A stretch of 64,000 bases of DNA from Tuctoria greenei (lineage: Eukaryota > Streptophyta > Magnoliopsida > Poales > Poaceae). Of this stretch, positions 12,399 through 22,190 are shown piece by piece. Each line of letters begins with the position of its first letter. Position 1 is the stretch's first letter. The notes below the pieces were generated by a model. It had not been told where the DNA came from and ran no database searches. It saw only the letters and a list, made by a program, of their open reading frames with translations. Location: contig JAYESD010000001.1 of NCBI GenBank assembly GCA_036927565.1, positions 266,301,560 through 266,365,559 of the forward strand. Reading direction: 5' to 3'. The position numbers and the translations under genes were made by a program.

Positions 12399-13660
12399 TT
12401 AAATGTAGAACTTACGGAGGTGCTCAATGTTCCAAGGATTAGGGAGCGGTGTCCCATCCTCGGTTGCCAAGCGAACGCATCCGAGACAGGATACTTTGAT
12501 CACTCGAAAGGGTCCTTCCCAGCTGGTGGAGATTTTGTTTAACCCTTCTCGAGTTTTTATTCTCTGTAGCACCAGATCGCCTTCCTCGAGCTATCGACTG
12601 TGAACATGCCTTTGGTGATAGTGTCGAAGAGCTTGGCAGTATCAGGCATTCCGAACATCTGCTCGGCACCTTCCCTCTTCAACGAGGTCAAGGTCTTCAC
12701 GCCAGAGCTGGTCCTGCATGGCATCATCAAAGGTTCGGACCCGGAATGACCCCAAGGTGATTTTTGGAGGAAGTACTGCTTTAGCTCCGTACACCAGAAA
12801 GAAGGGTGTCTTTCCAGTTGACCGGTTTGGAGTTGTCCTGTTGGCCCACGGTGTGGGCGGAAGCTCTTCGATCCAGTTGGCTCCATGTTTTTTCAGACGC
12901 TCATATGTTCGTGTCTTGAGTCCTTTTAGGATTTCCGCATTTTCTCTCTCAGCTTGGTCATTGCTTGTCGGGCGAGCTACAGAAGCGTAGATGACCTGAA
13001 TGCTGAAATCTTCGCAATATCCTTGGAATGCAGAGCTTGTGAATTGGGTCCCATTGTCAGTTATGATCTTGTTTGGGAATCCAAATCTGCATACGATGGA
13101 CTGCAAGAAGTTAATAGCTGATTGTTTGTTTATTGTCACAACTGGAGTTGCTTCCAGCCACTTGGTGAACTTATCGATGGCAACGTACAGGAACTTGTAA
13201 CCTCCGACGGCTCTTGGGAAAGGTCCCAAGATATCCATCTCCCACACAGCGAATGGCCATGTAGGAGGTATCATTTGTAGAGGTTGAGCTGGTGTGTGAA
13301 TTTTCTTTGCATGAAACTGGCATGCTTCACATTTCTTCACTAACTCGGTTGCATCCTGGAGTGCTGTAGGCTAGTAAAAACCATGCCAGAAAGCTTTACT
13401 GACCAACATGCAGGAAGATGCATGGTTCTCACACTCGCCTCCATGGATTTCCGCGAGGACCTCGTGGCCTTCTTCCCTTGTAGAAGATCCCCTTCTACCA
13501 GTGTGTATCTTTTAGCCAATCTGACTATCCGGTCAGCGGATACATTATCTTCAAGAAGGAAATTGTATTTCAAGTAGCTCCAGATCTCCGAGATCCATGC
13601 ATCAGAGCTAACTAGTATTTGAGTCTTGCGTGCTGGGTTGCTCGGAGCTTCTGGCAGCAC
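12399..13660 (-). pseudogene. Integrase and pol C-terminus of Tat element 1, frameshifted
   Basis: The catalytic core (12,642-13,340) shows the D,D,E triad in context: EMDILGPFP, IITDNGTQF and NDQAERENAEIL. It joins or cleaves DNA ends during retrotransposon insertion in the nucleus. The zinc-binding HHCC part lies upstream (13,340-13,480) with CEACQFHAK as the last CC pair, partly in another frame. Downstream of a break near 12,640 the C-terminal part can be followed (GDLVLQRIKTREG, PLPNPWNIEHLRKFY) to a stop at 12,399. At least two frame breaks make it non-functional. Confidence 0.85.
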
Positions 13661-13767
13661 CTACGACCCTTGATGGACGCCATGGTAACAGGGCCATCGG
13701 GACCGCCAGCTTTGAGGTGCTGGTCTCGCCCCCCTTTGCTCAGATCGGCGGGCTAAGCTGTTCGTCT

Positions 13768-14277
13768 TTACAATCTCCAGACGAAGGTTCTGTCAGGAGC
13801 TGGAGCTTCGGTTGAAGCTTTCATCGAGAGTTTGTTGGCTTCAGCATTGTTGAGACGCTGGACATGGCAAAGATCCAGGATGTTGAAGTCCTTCTGAAGC
13901 TTTTGGACTTCAAGTAAATATGCAGCTAGTTGAGGGTTGTTGCAGCAGCATTCACCTTTGACTTGTTTTATGACGAGCTGCGAATCACCCTTTACCAACA
14001 GTTGCCTGACGCCATATGGTAGTGCCACCTTGAGCCCATAGATTAGTGCTTCATACTCCGCCATGTTGTTGGTCGCCTTGAAGTCAAGGTGAACCGTGTA
14101 TTTGACCTTCTCCCAGGTCAGAGCGAGGAGAAGGACTCCAGCTCCGGCTCCCTGCTTCTGTAGAGATCCGTCGAAGTAGAGAGTCCAGTGAGGTTCGGTG
14201 AAGACCGGAAACTTAGGTTCGGGCTTCTGCTCACTGGGGCCCCCAGGTTTTGATGGAGAGGGGGTCCATTCCGCCAC
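13768..14277 (-). pseudogene. Second (archaeal-type) RNase H domain of Tat element 1
   Basis: Contains the RNase H signature residues: D in LYFDGSLQKQGAGAGV, E in NNMAEYEALIYGL and D in VKGDSQLVIKQVKGE. It follows, in pol order, a remnant of the RT-linked RNase H, and two RNase H domains are diagnostic of the Tat lineage. The domain itself is uninterrupted for about 150 residues, but the surrounding polyprotein is broken on both sides. Confidence 0.88.
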
Positions 14278-14307
14278 GAAATCCGCCAGCGCTTGACTCT
14301 TGATCGC

Positions 14308-14547
14308 CTATCTTGGGACGAATTCAAGATCGAACTCGGCCAATTCCGCTACCCACTTTGCAATATTCCCAGTAGAGTTGGGTCTATGCAAGATTGCACG
14401 CAATGGATAAGAAGTTACCACTGAAATCATGTGAGCTTGGAAGTAATGTCGAAGCTTCCTAGAGGCAATAAGAATAGCGTATAGAAGCTTATGCACCTCT
14501 AGGTACCGAGTATTGGCGTCATAGAGTACTTCACTGATGAAGTACAT
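14308..14547 (-). pseudogene. Remnant of RT-linked RNase H, Tat element 1
   Basis: About 79 residues matching the end of the RT/RNase H unit (YLEVHKLLYAILIASRKLRHYFQAH, then ILHRP and KWVAELAEFDLEF). It abuts the repetitive gag tail directly. The protease and the polymerase palm with the F/YxDD motif are missing from this copy. Confidence 0.8.
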
Positions 14548-14850
14548 TGGGCGTTGGACTGTCCAGACCCTCCCGAAGGGGCCCGGAGCTTCCTCCTCAT
14601 CAACCCGGACCCTCCCAGAGGGGTACGGACCTTCTTCGGGGACCTCTGGGTTCCTGCTGGAGGAACTTGGAGCTTCTTCTGAAGTGATCCGGACCTTCCC
14701 GGAGGGGTCCGGATCTTCTTGTTCAGCAATAGTGACTTCTCCACTTGAAGCAGGTTGATCCTCCGGTGTCCTGTCTTGAGGATACGGGTCTGGGAGCTGG
14801 GACCCAGACTCGCCTTCAGGTAGCTCCGGACCCTCCCAGAGGGGTCTGGA
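14548..14850. repeat. Imperfect minisatellite in the gag tail of Tat element 1
   Basis: Units built round CGGACC(C/T)TCCC(A/G)GAGGGGT(C/A)CGGA recur near 14,563, 14,620, 14,687 and 14,827. The expansion lies where protease and RT should start, next to the deletion junction. Confidence 0.6.
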
Positions 14851-16309
14851 TTCCTAAAGTGGGTATGGTTCTGGTCTTTCCGCAACCAGGACCATGCTGA
14901 CAACTTCGTCTTGTGTATGGGACACCACATCTTGGAGCTTCCACCGTCTTCAGCCGACGGCCGCGGTCGTTTCTCGGGGCGTGGCCCCCGGCCACCCGGA
15001 GCTACAGCAGTAGGTGTGCCGTCCGACGGCTTCTTCTTGTCGTTGGACTTTTTCTTCTTCTTGCCACTCCCGGAGGTAATGGCTTCACCCTTGGAGGACT
15101 TTTTGTTGTCCTCCGGAGGTGGTTGGGAGTGCATTTTACGGCCCTCCGCAGCTTTGGCACACTTGTCTACCAAGCTGAAGAGTTTCATGACGCTGGTGAC
15201 TTTCTTGGTCGCCAGCTTCTCCAGCATCTTCTTGTCTCGAACGCCCTGTCTGAATACCACAATAACAGAAGCGCTTGAGATAGAAGGTATGGTGTTCCGT
15301 ACCTAGGAGAACCTCTGGATGAAGGATCGCAGGGACTCTCCCCCCTTCTACTTGACAGCAAAAAGGTCCAGTTCCGTGTCTGGTCGGGTGTATGAGCTCC
15401 CGAATTTGGTAGTGAACTATTGGCACAGCTACGCCCAACTATTGATGGAGTCAGGCGGAAGGCTCATGAACCAGGACCTGGCTGTCCCAGTTAAAGCCAC
15501 GGGGAAATAATTGGCCATCATGGCCTCATTTCCTCCAGCCGCAAGGATTGCGGTGGAGTAGATTTGAAGAAATTCGGCGGGATTGACGGTCTCGTCAAAT
15601 TTCTCTGGCAGGTGAGGCCGGAACTTCTGCGGCCATCTGACCATACGTAGGTGCATGGCCAGGGCAGAACAGCCTCCTCCTACTCCCTCGGGATCATGAC
15701 TGCCCCGAGCCTCTCGCCTCTCGCGAGCACGCTCGATATGGACACGACCGTCCTGTTGACGGTAACGGCGATCAAGCTCCGCCCGGAGGTCATGAGTCGA
15801 AAGCCTAGTTACCGTATGGGTACGTCGCGCTCCAGAAGGCAGCGACGTCGCCTGTTGAGATGCAACACACCTCCTGTGTTGTGAAGCGTGCAGACCAAGT
15901 CTACCCGACACGGTCCGATGCTGTGACGGGGCCCACCCCAAGGGGGGAGGACCTTGGTTGCTGATGCGATCAGCTGCTGCTGCCACCAAATGTTCCACAT
16001 AAGCTCTCCACTACTCCATTGCACCCTGGGATGCTCCTGGAGGCGGTGGACATTGGATAAGAGCACGCACAACATGGAGCGCGTGTTCAGGGTCGTTGTT
16101 CGCCGATGCAGTGATCGATGCGGATGCCCCATCTCGCTGTCCAGCCTGATTCATTGGTGCGGGCGGTGGCGGTGGTGGCATGATTCCTGCTGGAGCCATG
16201 ACACCTGCTGGCTGCTGCATGTTGGAGGGGTTGCCTCCAGCAGGTTGCGCAGCAGGGTTGCCGTTGGACGATCCAGCAACAGAGTTCACCATCCTTGAAT
16301 CTCGGGCAC
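14851..16309 (-). pseudogene. Gag of Tat element 1, broken
   Basis: N-terminal Pro/Ala/Asn/Met-rich part (16,011-16,310) followed by a region that after about 150 residues has the typical gag core (KFDETVNPAEFLQIYSTAI, GTARSWFMSLPPDSI) at 15,430-15,650. Then VFRQGVRDKKMLEKLATKK and a Lys/Pro-rich tail with CPIHKTKLSA near 14,920. The core would build the virus-like particle. Nonsense codons and shifts occur at about 16,011, 15,430 and 15,300. Confidence 0.8.
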
Positions 16310-16329
16310 CCCCTACCTGGCACGCCAAC
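16310..16329 (-). other. Primer-binding site of Tat element 1
   Basis: On the minus strand, directly after the 5' LTR, TTGGCGTGCCAGGTAGGGG. This is the type of primer site seen in Tat-lineage elements (established knowledge). The cognate tRNA is not assigned here. Confidence 0.8.
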
Positions 16330-17197
16330 TGTCAGAGTTTGGTTCTGGCAATTCACCCGGTACCACCGTTGGTAGACCGCAGAGTTTGTAGTTCAGTTGT
16401 GGGTGTGCAGAGATTCAGAACACGATGGCAAGATGACACGAGGATTTACATGGTTCGGGCTGCTTGAGCGTAATACCCTACTCCGCGGGTGTGTGTTCTT
16501 GTATTGAGCATTTGAGCCCTTGTGAGCGTGTATTAGAGCAGAGTCTGGAAGAAGTCTGCGACCAGAGAGTCTTTCTGTGTATCGCTTGACCAGCCCTTTT
16601 ATAGTACAAGGACTGATCGTTACATCATTAGCCTGGCCCGACATGTGGCTCTGGCGGTTACTGATGTTTAATACACAATTAATGAGCTTAATTACCCTTA
16701 ATAGTGTGGTAAAGCGCCTTGACAGTGGCGTTACTGGTACTAAGGGCCCTTCGATCGTGTGTCATTAATATAGCATTAATTACACTTAATCGGGTCTTGA
16801 AGTCTTTAATTGCCCCTTGAAGGTCCGAGCCGTTGGGGGTCCACCAGTGTGCTTGTTGAAGTTGAAGGTCCGGTGGTTGGACGTGTGGCAGCTCCGGAGC
16901 TTTACGTTTGGAACGGGTAGGTCCGGTGCTGTTGTACACGTGTCGGTACCGGAGCTTCCCTCTGTCAAGGGTTAGGTCCGGGGGTGCTGTGTAGGTATTT
17001 AACCCAGAGCTTTCCCATGTGTGGGATGTAGCTCCGGTTGCAGGATACATGTGGCAGCATTGGGACTAACCATAGAAGGGAGGCAGGTCCGGTCCCGTAT
17101 GACACATGGGGCCTTTGGAGGTCTTCAACTTAGACAGGTGAAGTTCCTTTGCTCTTTTTGCAGTCCCAAGGGGTATTTGGTACGCAGGGTACCGACA
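16330..17197 (-). repeat. 5' LTR of Tat element 1
   Basis: 868 bp, nearly identical in length and sequence to 6,566-7,432. It starts TGTCAGAG (one change from the other copy) and ends GTACCGACA, followed by the CCTAC target duplication. Confidence 0.95.
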
Positions 17198-17202
17198 CCT
17201 AC

Positions 17203-18380
17203 CCTCTCCATCATCTTGATGAAGAATTGTTGATGTAGTGACGGCTTTCTCCCTCTTGAAGATTTTCTTCTTATGAGCATGGTGAGGCTTGTCCTTCTTT
17301 AGGGGTATCACTTCGACCTTCTTGATGCTCCTTTGAGTTTAGCCATACTTTGATCATAGGTCAAAGACTTCCTTGGACATAATGACATGTGGACTCAACA
17401 ATCAAACAAGAAACACTTCATCCACAATGTCACTTGCCCTAGGTTGCATGGGCTTGGTCGAAGGGTAGGAATCCCAACAAGTGATTGTGGGATATCTTGG
17501 ATCTTGAATGCTCTTTAAGTTTCTTGTCCTTTGCCAAGAGCTTCATGTAAATGTTGTCTTGATTTCTTGCTTGGCCATAGACAATATACTTCAAGGTAGG
17601 CTAGTTGAACTTAAATCCCTTGAAATCCCCATAGCCTCCATGATTACAAGGGTGATGTTGATTCACCCTTGAACTCCTTGTAGTTGATAGCCATTGGAGT
17701 TGTGTTTGAAAGGAATAATCATCATGGGTCTTAGGAAAATGATTACCCAAGTGGTCCATGTTGACATGGATTTTCACAAATCATGTGAATCTCCATGGCT
17801 TGGATCATCCAAACACTTCTACATTAGCTTGATCTTCATGATACTTCAATGGGAGGTGTAGTTCCTTAGCTAGCATGTCCACCTTGTTAAGTGGTGTGCA
17901 TGTCAGGCTAAAGGGACACTCTTAAATCCACCTCTTGAGTAGATACCATATTCTCATCCATGATGAATAAGAATAAGACTCCTTCAGCTCCAGCACAAAG
18001 GTGGTCATGGATTGATGGAGCCAACCCATGACATGTGTGTTGGATGAAGAGTCAACTATCTACCCCATGACCGGGGCAAACCAAAACAAATTCTTGGAGC
18101 CTCCCCCAAGCTTAGGAATGGATGACTTTGGCTCCTACTGGAATCTGCAATTCTTCTGCAAAAGGCAATTGTGTTGCCTAACGGATATTTGTTGAGGTAC
18201 GTCTTGAATCATCTTGTAGTTGAGTATTGGCGTCCTCGTAGGCCATCCCATGAAATGGGTTAGCCAACACTACCCTGTTTTCACCACAAAAGGAGAAAAC
18301 AAACAGGGGTAATCCTGTCTAATAACTATTAGTACCTATAGCTTAATCACAAGTGATAGCTATCGTTCACTTCCTTTGCC
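17203..18380 (-). other. Internal region of the Athila-like element, right part
   Basis: Reads as the 5' half of the internal region on the minus strand. The first 110 bp continue the ORF fragment broken by the Tat insertion. The rest is leader-like, with stop codons in all frames and no domain recognised. Confidence 0.55.
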
Positions 18381-18403
18381 TTCCCCAGCAACGACGCCAG
18401 AAA
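18381..18403 (-). other. Primer-binding site of the Athila-like element
   Basis: Minus-strand TTTCTGGCGTCGTTGCTGGGGA, four bases after the 5' LTR. It matches the TGGCGCCGTTGCCGGGGA type of Athila/Tat primer sites, usually assigned to tRNA-Asp, with two changes. The assignment comes from memory. Confidence 0.65.
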
Positions 18404-18407
18404 TGCT

Positions 18408-19930
18408 TGTTGACGGCTACTAACGTCACAAATCATCTCTAGTAAGAGATGAGGTCCGCAAGCATACGGAAACTTTCGTGTAGCATTTCAACCCAGAGTA
18501 TTCCCAAGGGTATCGTATTTATCCCAAAGGAAGGCAATGGAGTAAAGTAAACACTACTCTTATGATCAAGCTATGAGATACTGATCAATTATCAAGACAG
18601 GGGTAAGTTGATAATATATGGGTAGTGTGACACACACCTAACCAATCTATTATAAAGGGTAGATAAGTCCTAATAGAGATTAGACTAAGAGTTAGGGAGT
18701 TGCTCCTACAATGCTTCTAATATACATATACATTGCCTAGGTTAGATACTAATGAGCATGTCAATGATGAATACTTATGCTAAGTTGTTCAACATATCGG
18801 ACACGGGTTTACCCATAGCAATACTAGGACGACTCCCGCCAAGAGCCTATGGCATAGCTGAACGTGAAGGATTACAAAGGACAGATAGGGTTGTCACCAC
18901 CTACTGCCTACCTCTTAAATTTGTGGGTCTACGAGACATCCAATGCTACTTAACTACCCTAGCACCATGCTAGAATATTAAGTAAATACCTTGTTAGCCA
19001 TGGCACAATCCATCCTAAGGCAATGAACTAAATCATCGTTGAACCAATGTTGAGACATAGCATAAGTTATTCATGTTAACATGATCATATCATAACTACT
19101 TAGACTATAGTGGGAGTTTATAGTGTTTATGATGACAGTATAATGACTTTAAGGCATGATCATAAAGACTATTCCTACCACATACATGTAATCCACAATC
19201 AAACAAGAAACGCTTCATCCAAGTATATGAATAAAAGAAGACTAAAGATAATATCTTTATTATGCATAAAGTCACAAATATAAGAAAATATACATGAGCC
19301 ATACCTTTTCCAACTTGGACTTGGGACTAGAGGCTCTCCTCTCTATAGCCTAACTCCACTAAGGACTAGGAGAACTAGTGTATACAATAGAATGGTGCTC
19401 AAGTGGTGTGTGTTGAAGTGAGGGGTGAGGGGTCTTATTTATAGCTTGGAGAAGGGTCAGTTCCCACCACTAAAAGTGCGCGAATCAGTCATCACTGACT
19501 TCTTCAAGTCAGGAGGAGCCAACATGTGGAAGTTGATAGGGTTTGGCGCCAGGAAGAGGTCGGTCGAACCACCAAGTCGGCCGACCTGGTCCTGGCTCCA
19601 AACGACCTGTTCTTTCTCCAGGTGGCTTCCAAGTGGGTCTCATTGACTCATATATGGTGTACACCATTGGATGGCTTCGGATACTTCTGTTTGTGGCCCA
19701 TTTGATACGTGTGGTGCCACATGTTGACGCTTTATTGGCCGGGATGACTTTTTTTAGGATTCATCCCCTTGTTTCACTTCAATTCAATATAAAATACATG
19801 CATGCACTAATTTCTCCAAGTACAAGTGGAAATAGGTTAAATAGAAAGGTGATGTATGCAAGAAATGATATTTTCTTCACATAATTGAGTTATATTGACA
19901 GGTGAAATTGGTATATAATAGCCGTCAACA
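18408..19930 (-). repeat. 5' LTR of the Athila-like element
   Basis: 1,523 bp, from TGTTGACGGCTA to TAGCCGTCAACA, a 12-bp terminal inverted repeat. Complete copy of the repeat truncated at 1,296-2,706. Confidence 0.88.
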
Positions 19931-20180
19931 ATGAGAAGAAAGCTAATGCTTTTAAAGACTCAAATCCTAAGAATAATGGTAGATCTGCTAGATGCCGCCG
20001 TAATAGGCTGAAAAGTAAGAAATTCTCAAAGACAATGAAAAAAGTTGGTACTCCCTTCAAAGGGGAAAATGTGCAGTGTAAAGCATGTGGCACTTATAAG
20101 CATACTGTTGATAAATGTCGCATTCTTAAACACCTTGTGGCTTTGTACCAGAAATCACTGGGAAAATATAAGAAAGCTTA
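19931..20180 (+). pseudogene. Gag C-terminus of the old copia element
   Basis: An open plus-strand frame ending in a Lys-rich stretch, with a CCHC zinc knuckle CKACGTYKHTVDKC (CX2CX4HX4C, 20,077-20,118), which packages RNA in copia gag proteins. The N-terminal part was separated by the Athila-like insertion and is not in view. Confidence 0.8.
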
Positions 20181-20540
20181 AGGATCAGAAATGAGTATGA
20201 AACTCATTTTACAATCCCTACAAAGCCAACATTTGAAGCAGGTTGTTCAAGTAAAGATGTGGAAAATACGGGCAACAACGAGCCAAACATTAAGTGTTGA
20301 TGACTACATTGATATGGACAATGCTATGGTTGAATACAAATCGAACGACATGTTCGGCGATCTAATCTATAATTCTTACCATAGACATTTGTAAATACTA
20401 TAGTCTATGTAAAAAGTGTGTTGTAATAAACATAAATGTTATTTTTGTATTAGAGTTATGTAATACTCTAATTATGTAAATATATGTTACAATGCAATTA
20501 ATTGAATTTTACCAATTCTTAATTGTTAGATCTCATGGGA
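20181..20540 (+). other. Gag-pol spacer of the old copia element
   Basis: No intact reading frame. Short in-frame pieces (HFTIPTKPTFEAGCSSK) suggest a former gag tail, then AT-rich sequence up to protease. Confidence 0.5.
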
Positions 20541-20547
20541 GGTTAAG

Positions 20548-22190
20548 ATGGAAGAAGAAATATGTCTTGTGGATAGTTGCACTACAAACTTTATACTTAG
20601 GGAAACAAAATATTTCCAAACCCTAACTAGAAGGCCAGAAAATGTTTTAAACATCGCTGGACGCGATGCAACAATAGTTGGCTCCGGTCGAGTTACTATA
20701 ATGTTTCCCAATGGGGCACAAATTATGATCGAGGATGCTTTATTGTATCCCGATTCTACTCGTACTCTCGTAAGTTTTAGAGATATCCGGAAAAATAGGT
20801 CATATATATGTACTCATGAAGATAATAAAGAAGAATTTCTTCTTATTTCTAATAATTTCGGATATGGCCATGAAGTTTTAGAAAGAATTTCTTCTAATCC
20901 ATCTGGATTGTATTATACATACATCAAACTCGTACCATATGTTGCATACAAGGTGATTTTTCAGAATGTTGATACATTCAAGACCTGACATTCACGCCTA
21001 GGCCACTCTGGAATAGGACTGATGCGTAAAATTATTGGTAATTGCACTAGCCATGAATTAAATAATGCAAAATTTCCAAAATCTAATGATTTTGTGTGCA
21101 TTTCATGTGCTATGGGTAAGTTGATCTTGCGGCCTTCTCCGCTTAAGATCCATGTCGAACCATTAAATTTTTTTGAACGTATTCAAGGAGACATTTGTGG
21201 TCCCATACAACCTATGTGTGGTCCTTTTAGACACTTCATGGTTTTAATTGACGCATCTACAAGATGGTAACACGTATGTTACTGTCTACACGTAACCATG
21301 CTTTCGCTAAATTTATGATACAAGTCATAAGATTAAAGGCGAATTATCCTGAACATAGGATAAAAAGTATTTGTATAGACAATGCTGCTGAATTTACATC
21401 TCGAGCCTTCAATGATTATTGTATGGCTCAAGGTATTGAAGTACATTATGTTACATATGTTCACACATAAAATGGTTTGGCAGAATCTCTTATAAAGAGA
21501 GTAAAACTCATAGCTAGGCCATTATTGCAAGAATGCAATTTACCAACATCTTATTGAGGTCATGCAGTTTTACACACTGTTGATTCTACAACTACGTCCA
21601 ACTGCGTATCATACCACCTCCGCACTCCAACTTGTGTGTGGACATCAACCAAATATCTCCTATTTGCAAAAATTTAGATGTGCAGTGCACACACCAATTT
21701 CACCACCTAAGCGAACATTTATGTGCCCTCATAGAAAATTGGGGATCCACGTGTGATATCAATTTCCGTCTATCTTAAAATATTTAGAGCCTTTAACGGG
21801 TGATTTATTCATGACTCGGTTTGTTGATTGTATTTCTAATGAGGATCATTTCCCGGCTTTAGGGAGAGATAATAAATTTATCAATGAAAATAGAGAAATT
21901 AATTGGGATGATAAATCCATCCTAACCTCTGATCCACGTATAAAGGAGACTGAACTTCAAGTTCAGAAAATTATTGAGTTACAGCAAATTGTTATTAACC
22001 TACTAGATGCGTTTATTGATTATAAAGGTGTCACAAAGTCTTTAAATCCTGTTGTTAATGCGCCATGTAGAGTGGAGGTACCAATGAAAACCACTCCAAC
22101 TCTGAAAAGGGGGGAACAATTCAGTAGAAAGATGCTTCAAATAAGCGTCCAAACACTACGAGGACAAAATCTTCCTCAAATCAAGGTAAT
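20548..22190 (+). pseudogene. Protease-integrase part of the old copia pol
   Basis: Protease motif LVDSCTTN at the start (aspartic protease, the usual DSG reads DSC). A GAG-pre-integrase zinc region follows (HSRLGHSGIGLMRKIIG, CISCAMGK), then the integrase core (VLIDASTRW, CIDNAAEFTSRAF, GLAESLIKR). Stops or frame changes occur near 20,985, 21,268, 21,468, 21,556 and 21,755. The last open piece (21,811-22,190) leads toward RT and is cut by the Tekay LTR. The apparent continuation to 22,389 is LTR sequence. Confidence 0.85.

Larger units (their letters stand above)
6566..17197 (-). mobile_element. Tat-lineage Ty3/gypsy element, complete ends, internally deleted
   Basis: Bounded by 867- and 868-bp LTRs that start TGTC(G/A)GAG and end CCGACA, and by a perfect 5-bp target duplication CCTAC (6,561-6,565 and 17,198-17,202). 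The primer site lies beside the right LTR, so sense transcription is on the minus strand. Order from the right: gag, a residual RNase H of the RT unit, a second archaeal-type RNase H (a Tat hallmark), integrase, and then a long antisense ORF region next to the 3' LTR. Protease and the RT core are absent and all frames are broken, so this copy is non-autonomous. Confidence 0.92.
1296..19930 (-). mobile_element. Athila-like large non-autonomous LTR element (LARD-like), interrupted
   Basis: Defined by a pair of 1.4-1.5 kb direct repeats (1,296-2,706 and 18,408-19,930), a polypurine tract next to the left copy and a primer site next to the right copy, so it reads on the minus strand. After removing the Tat element inserted at 6,566-17,197 the internal part is about 5.1 kb and contains no recognisable gag or pol domain, only tandem repeats and short ORF remnants. 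It inserted into the gag region of a copia element, whose sequence resumes at 19,931. The far left of the left LTR is missing. Confidence 0.75.
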
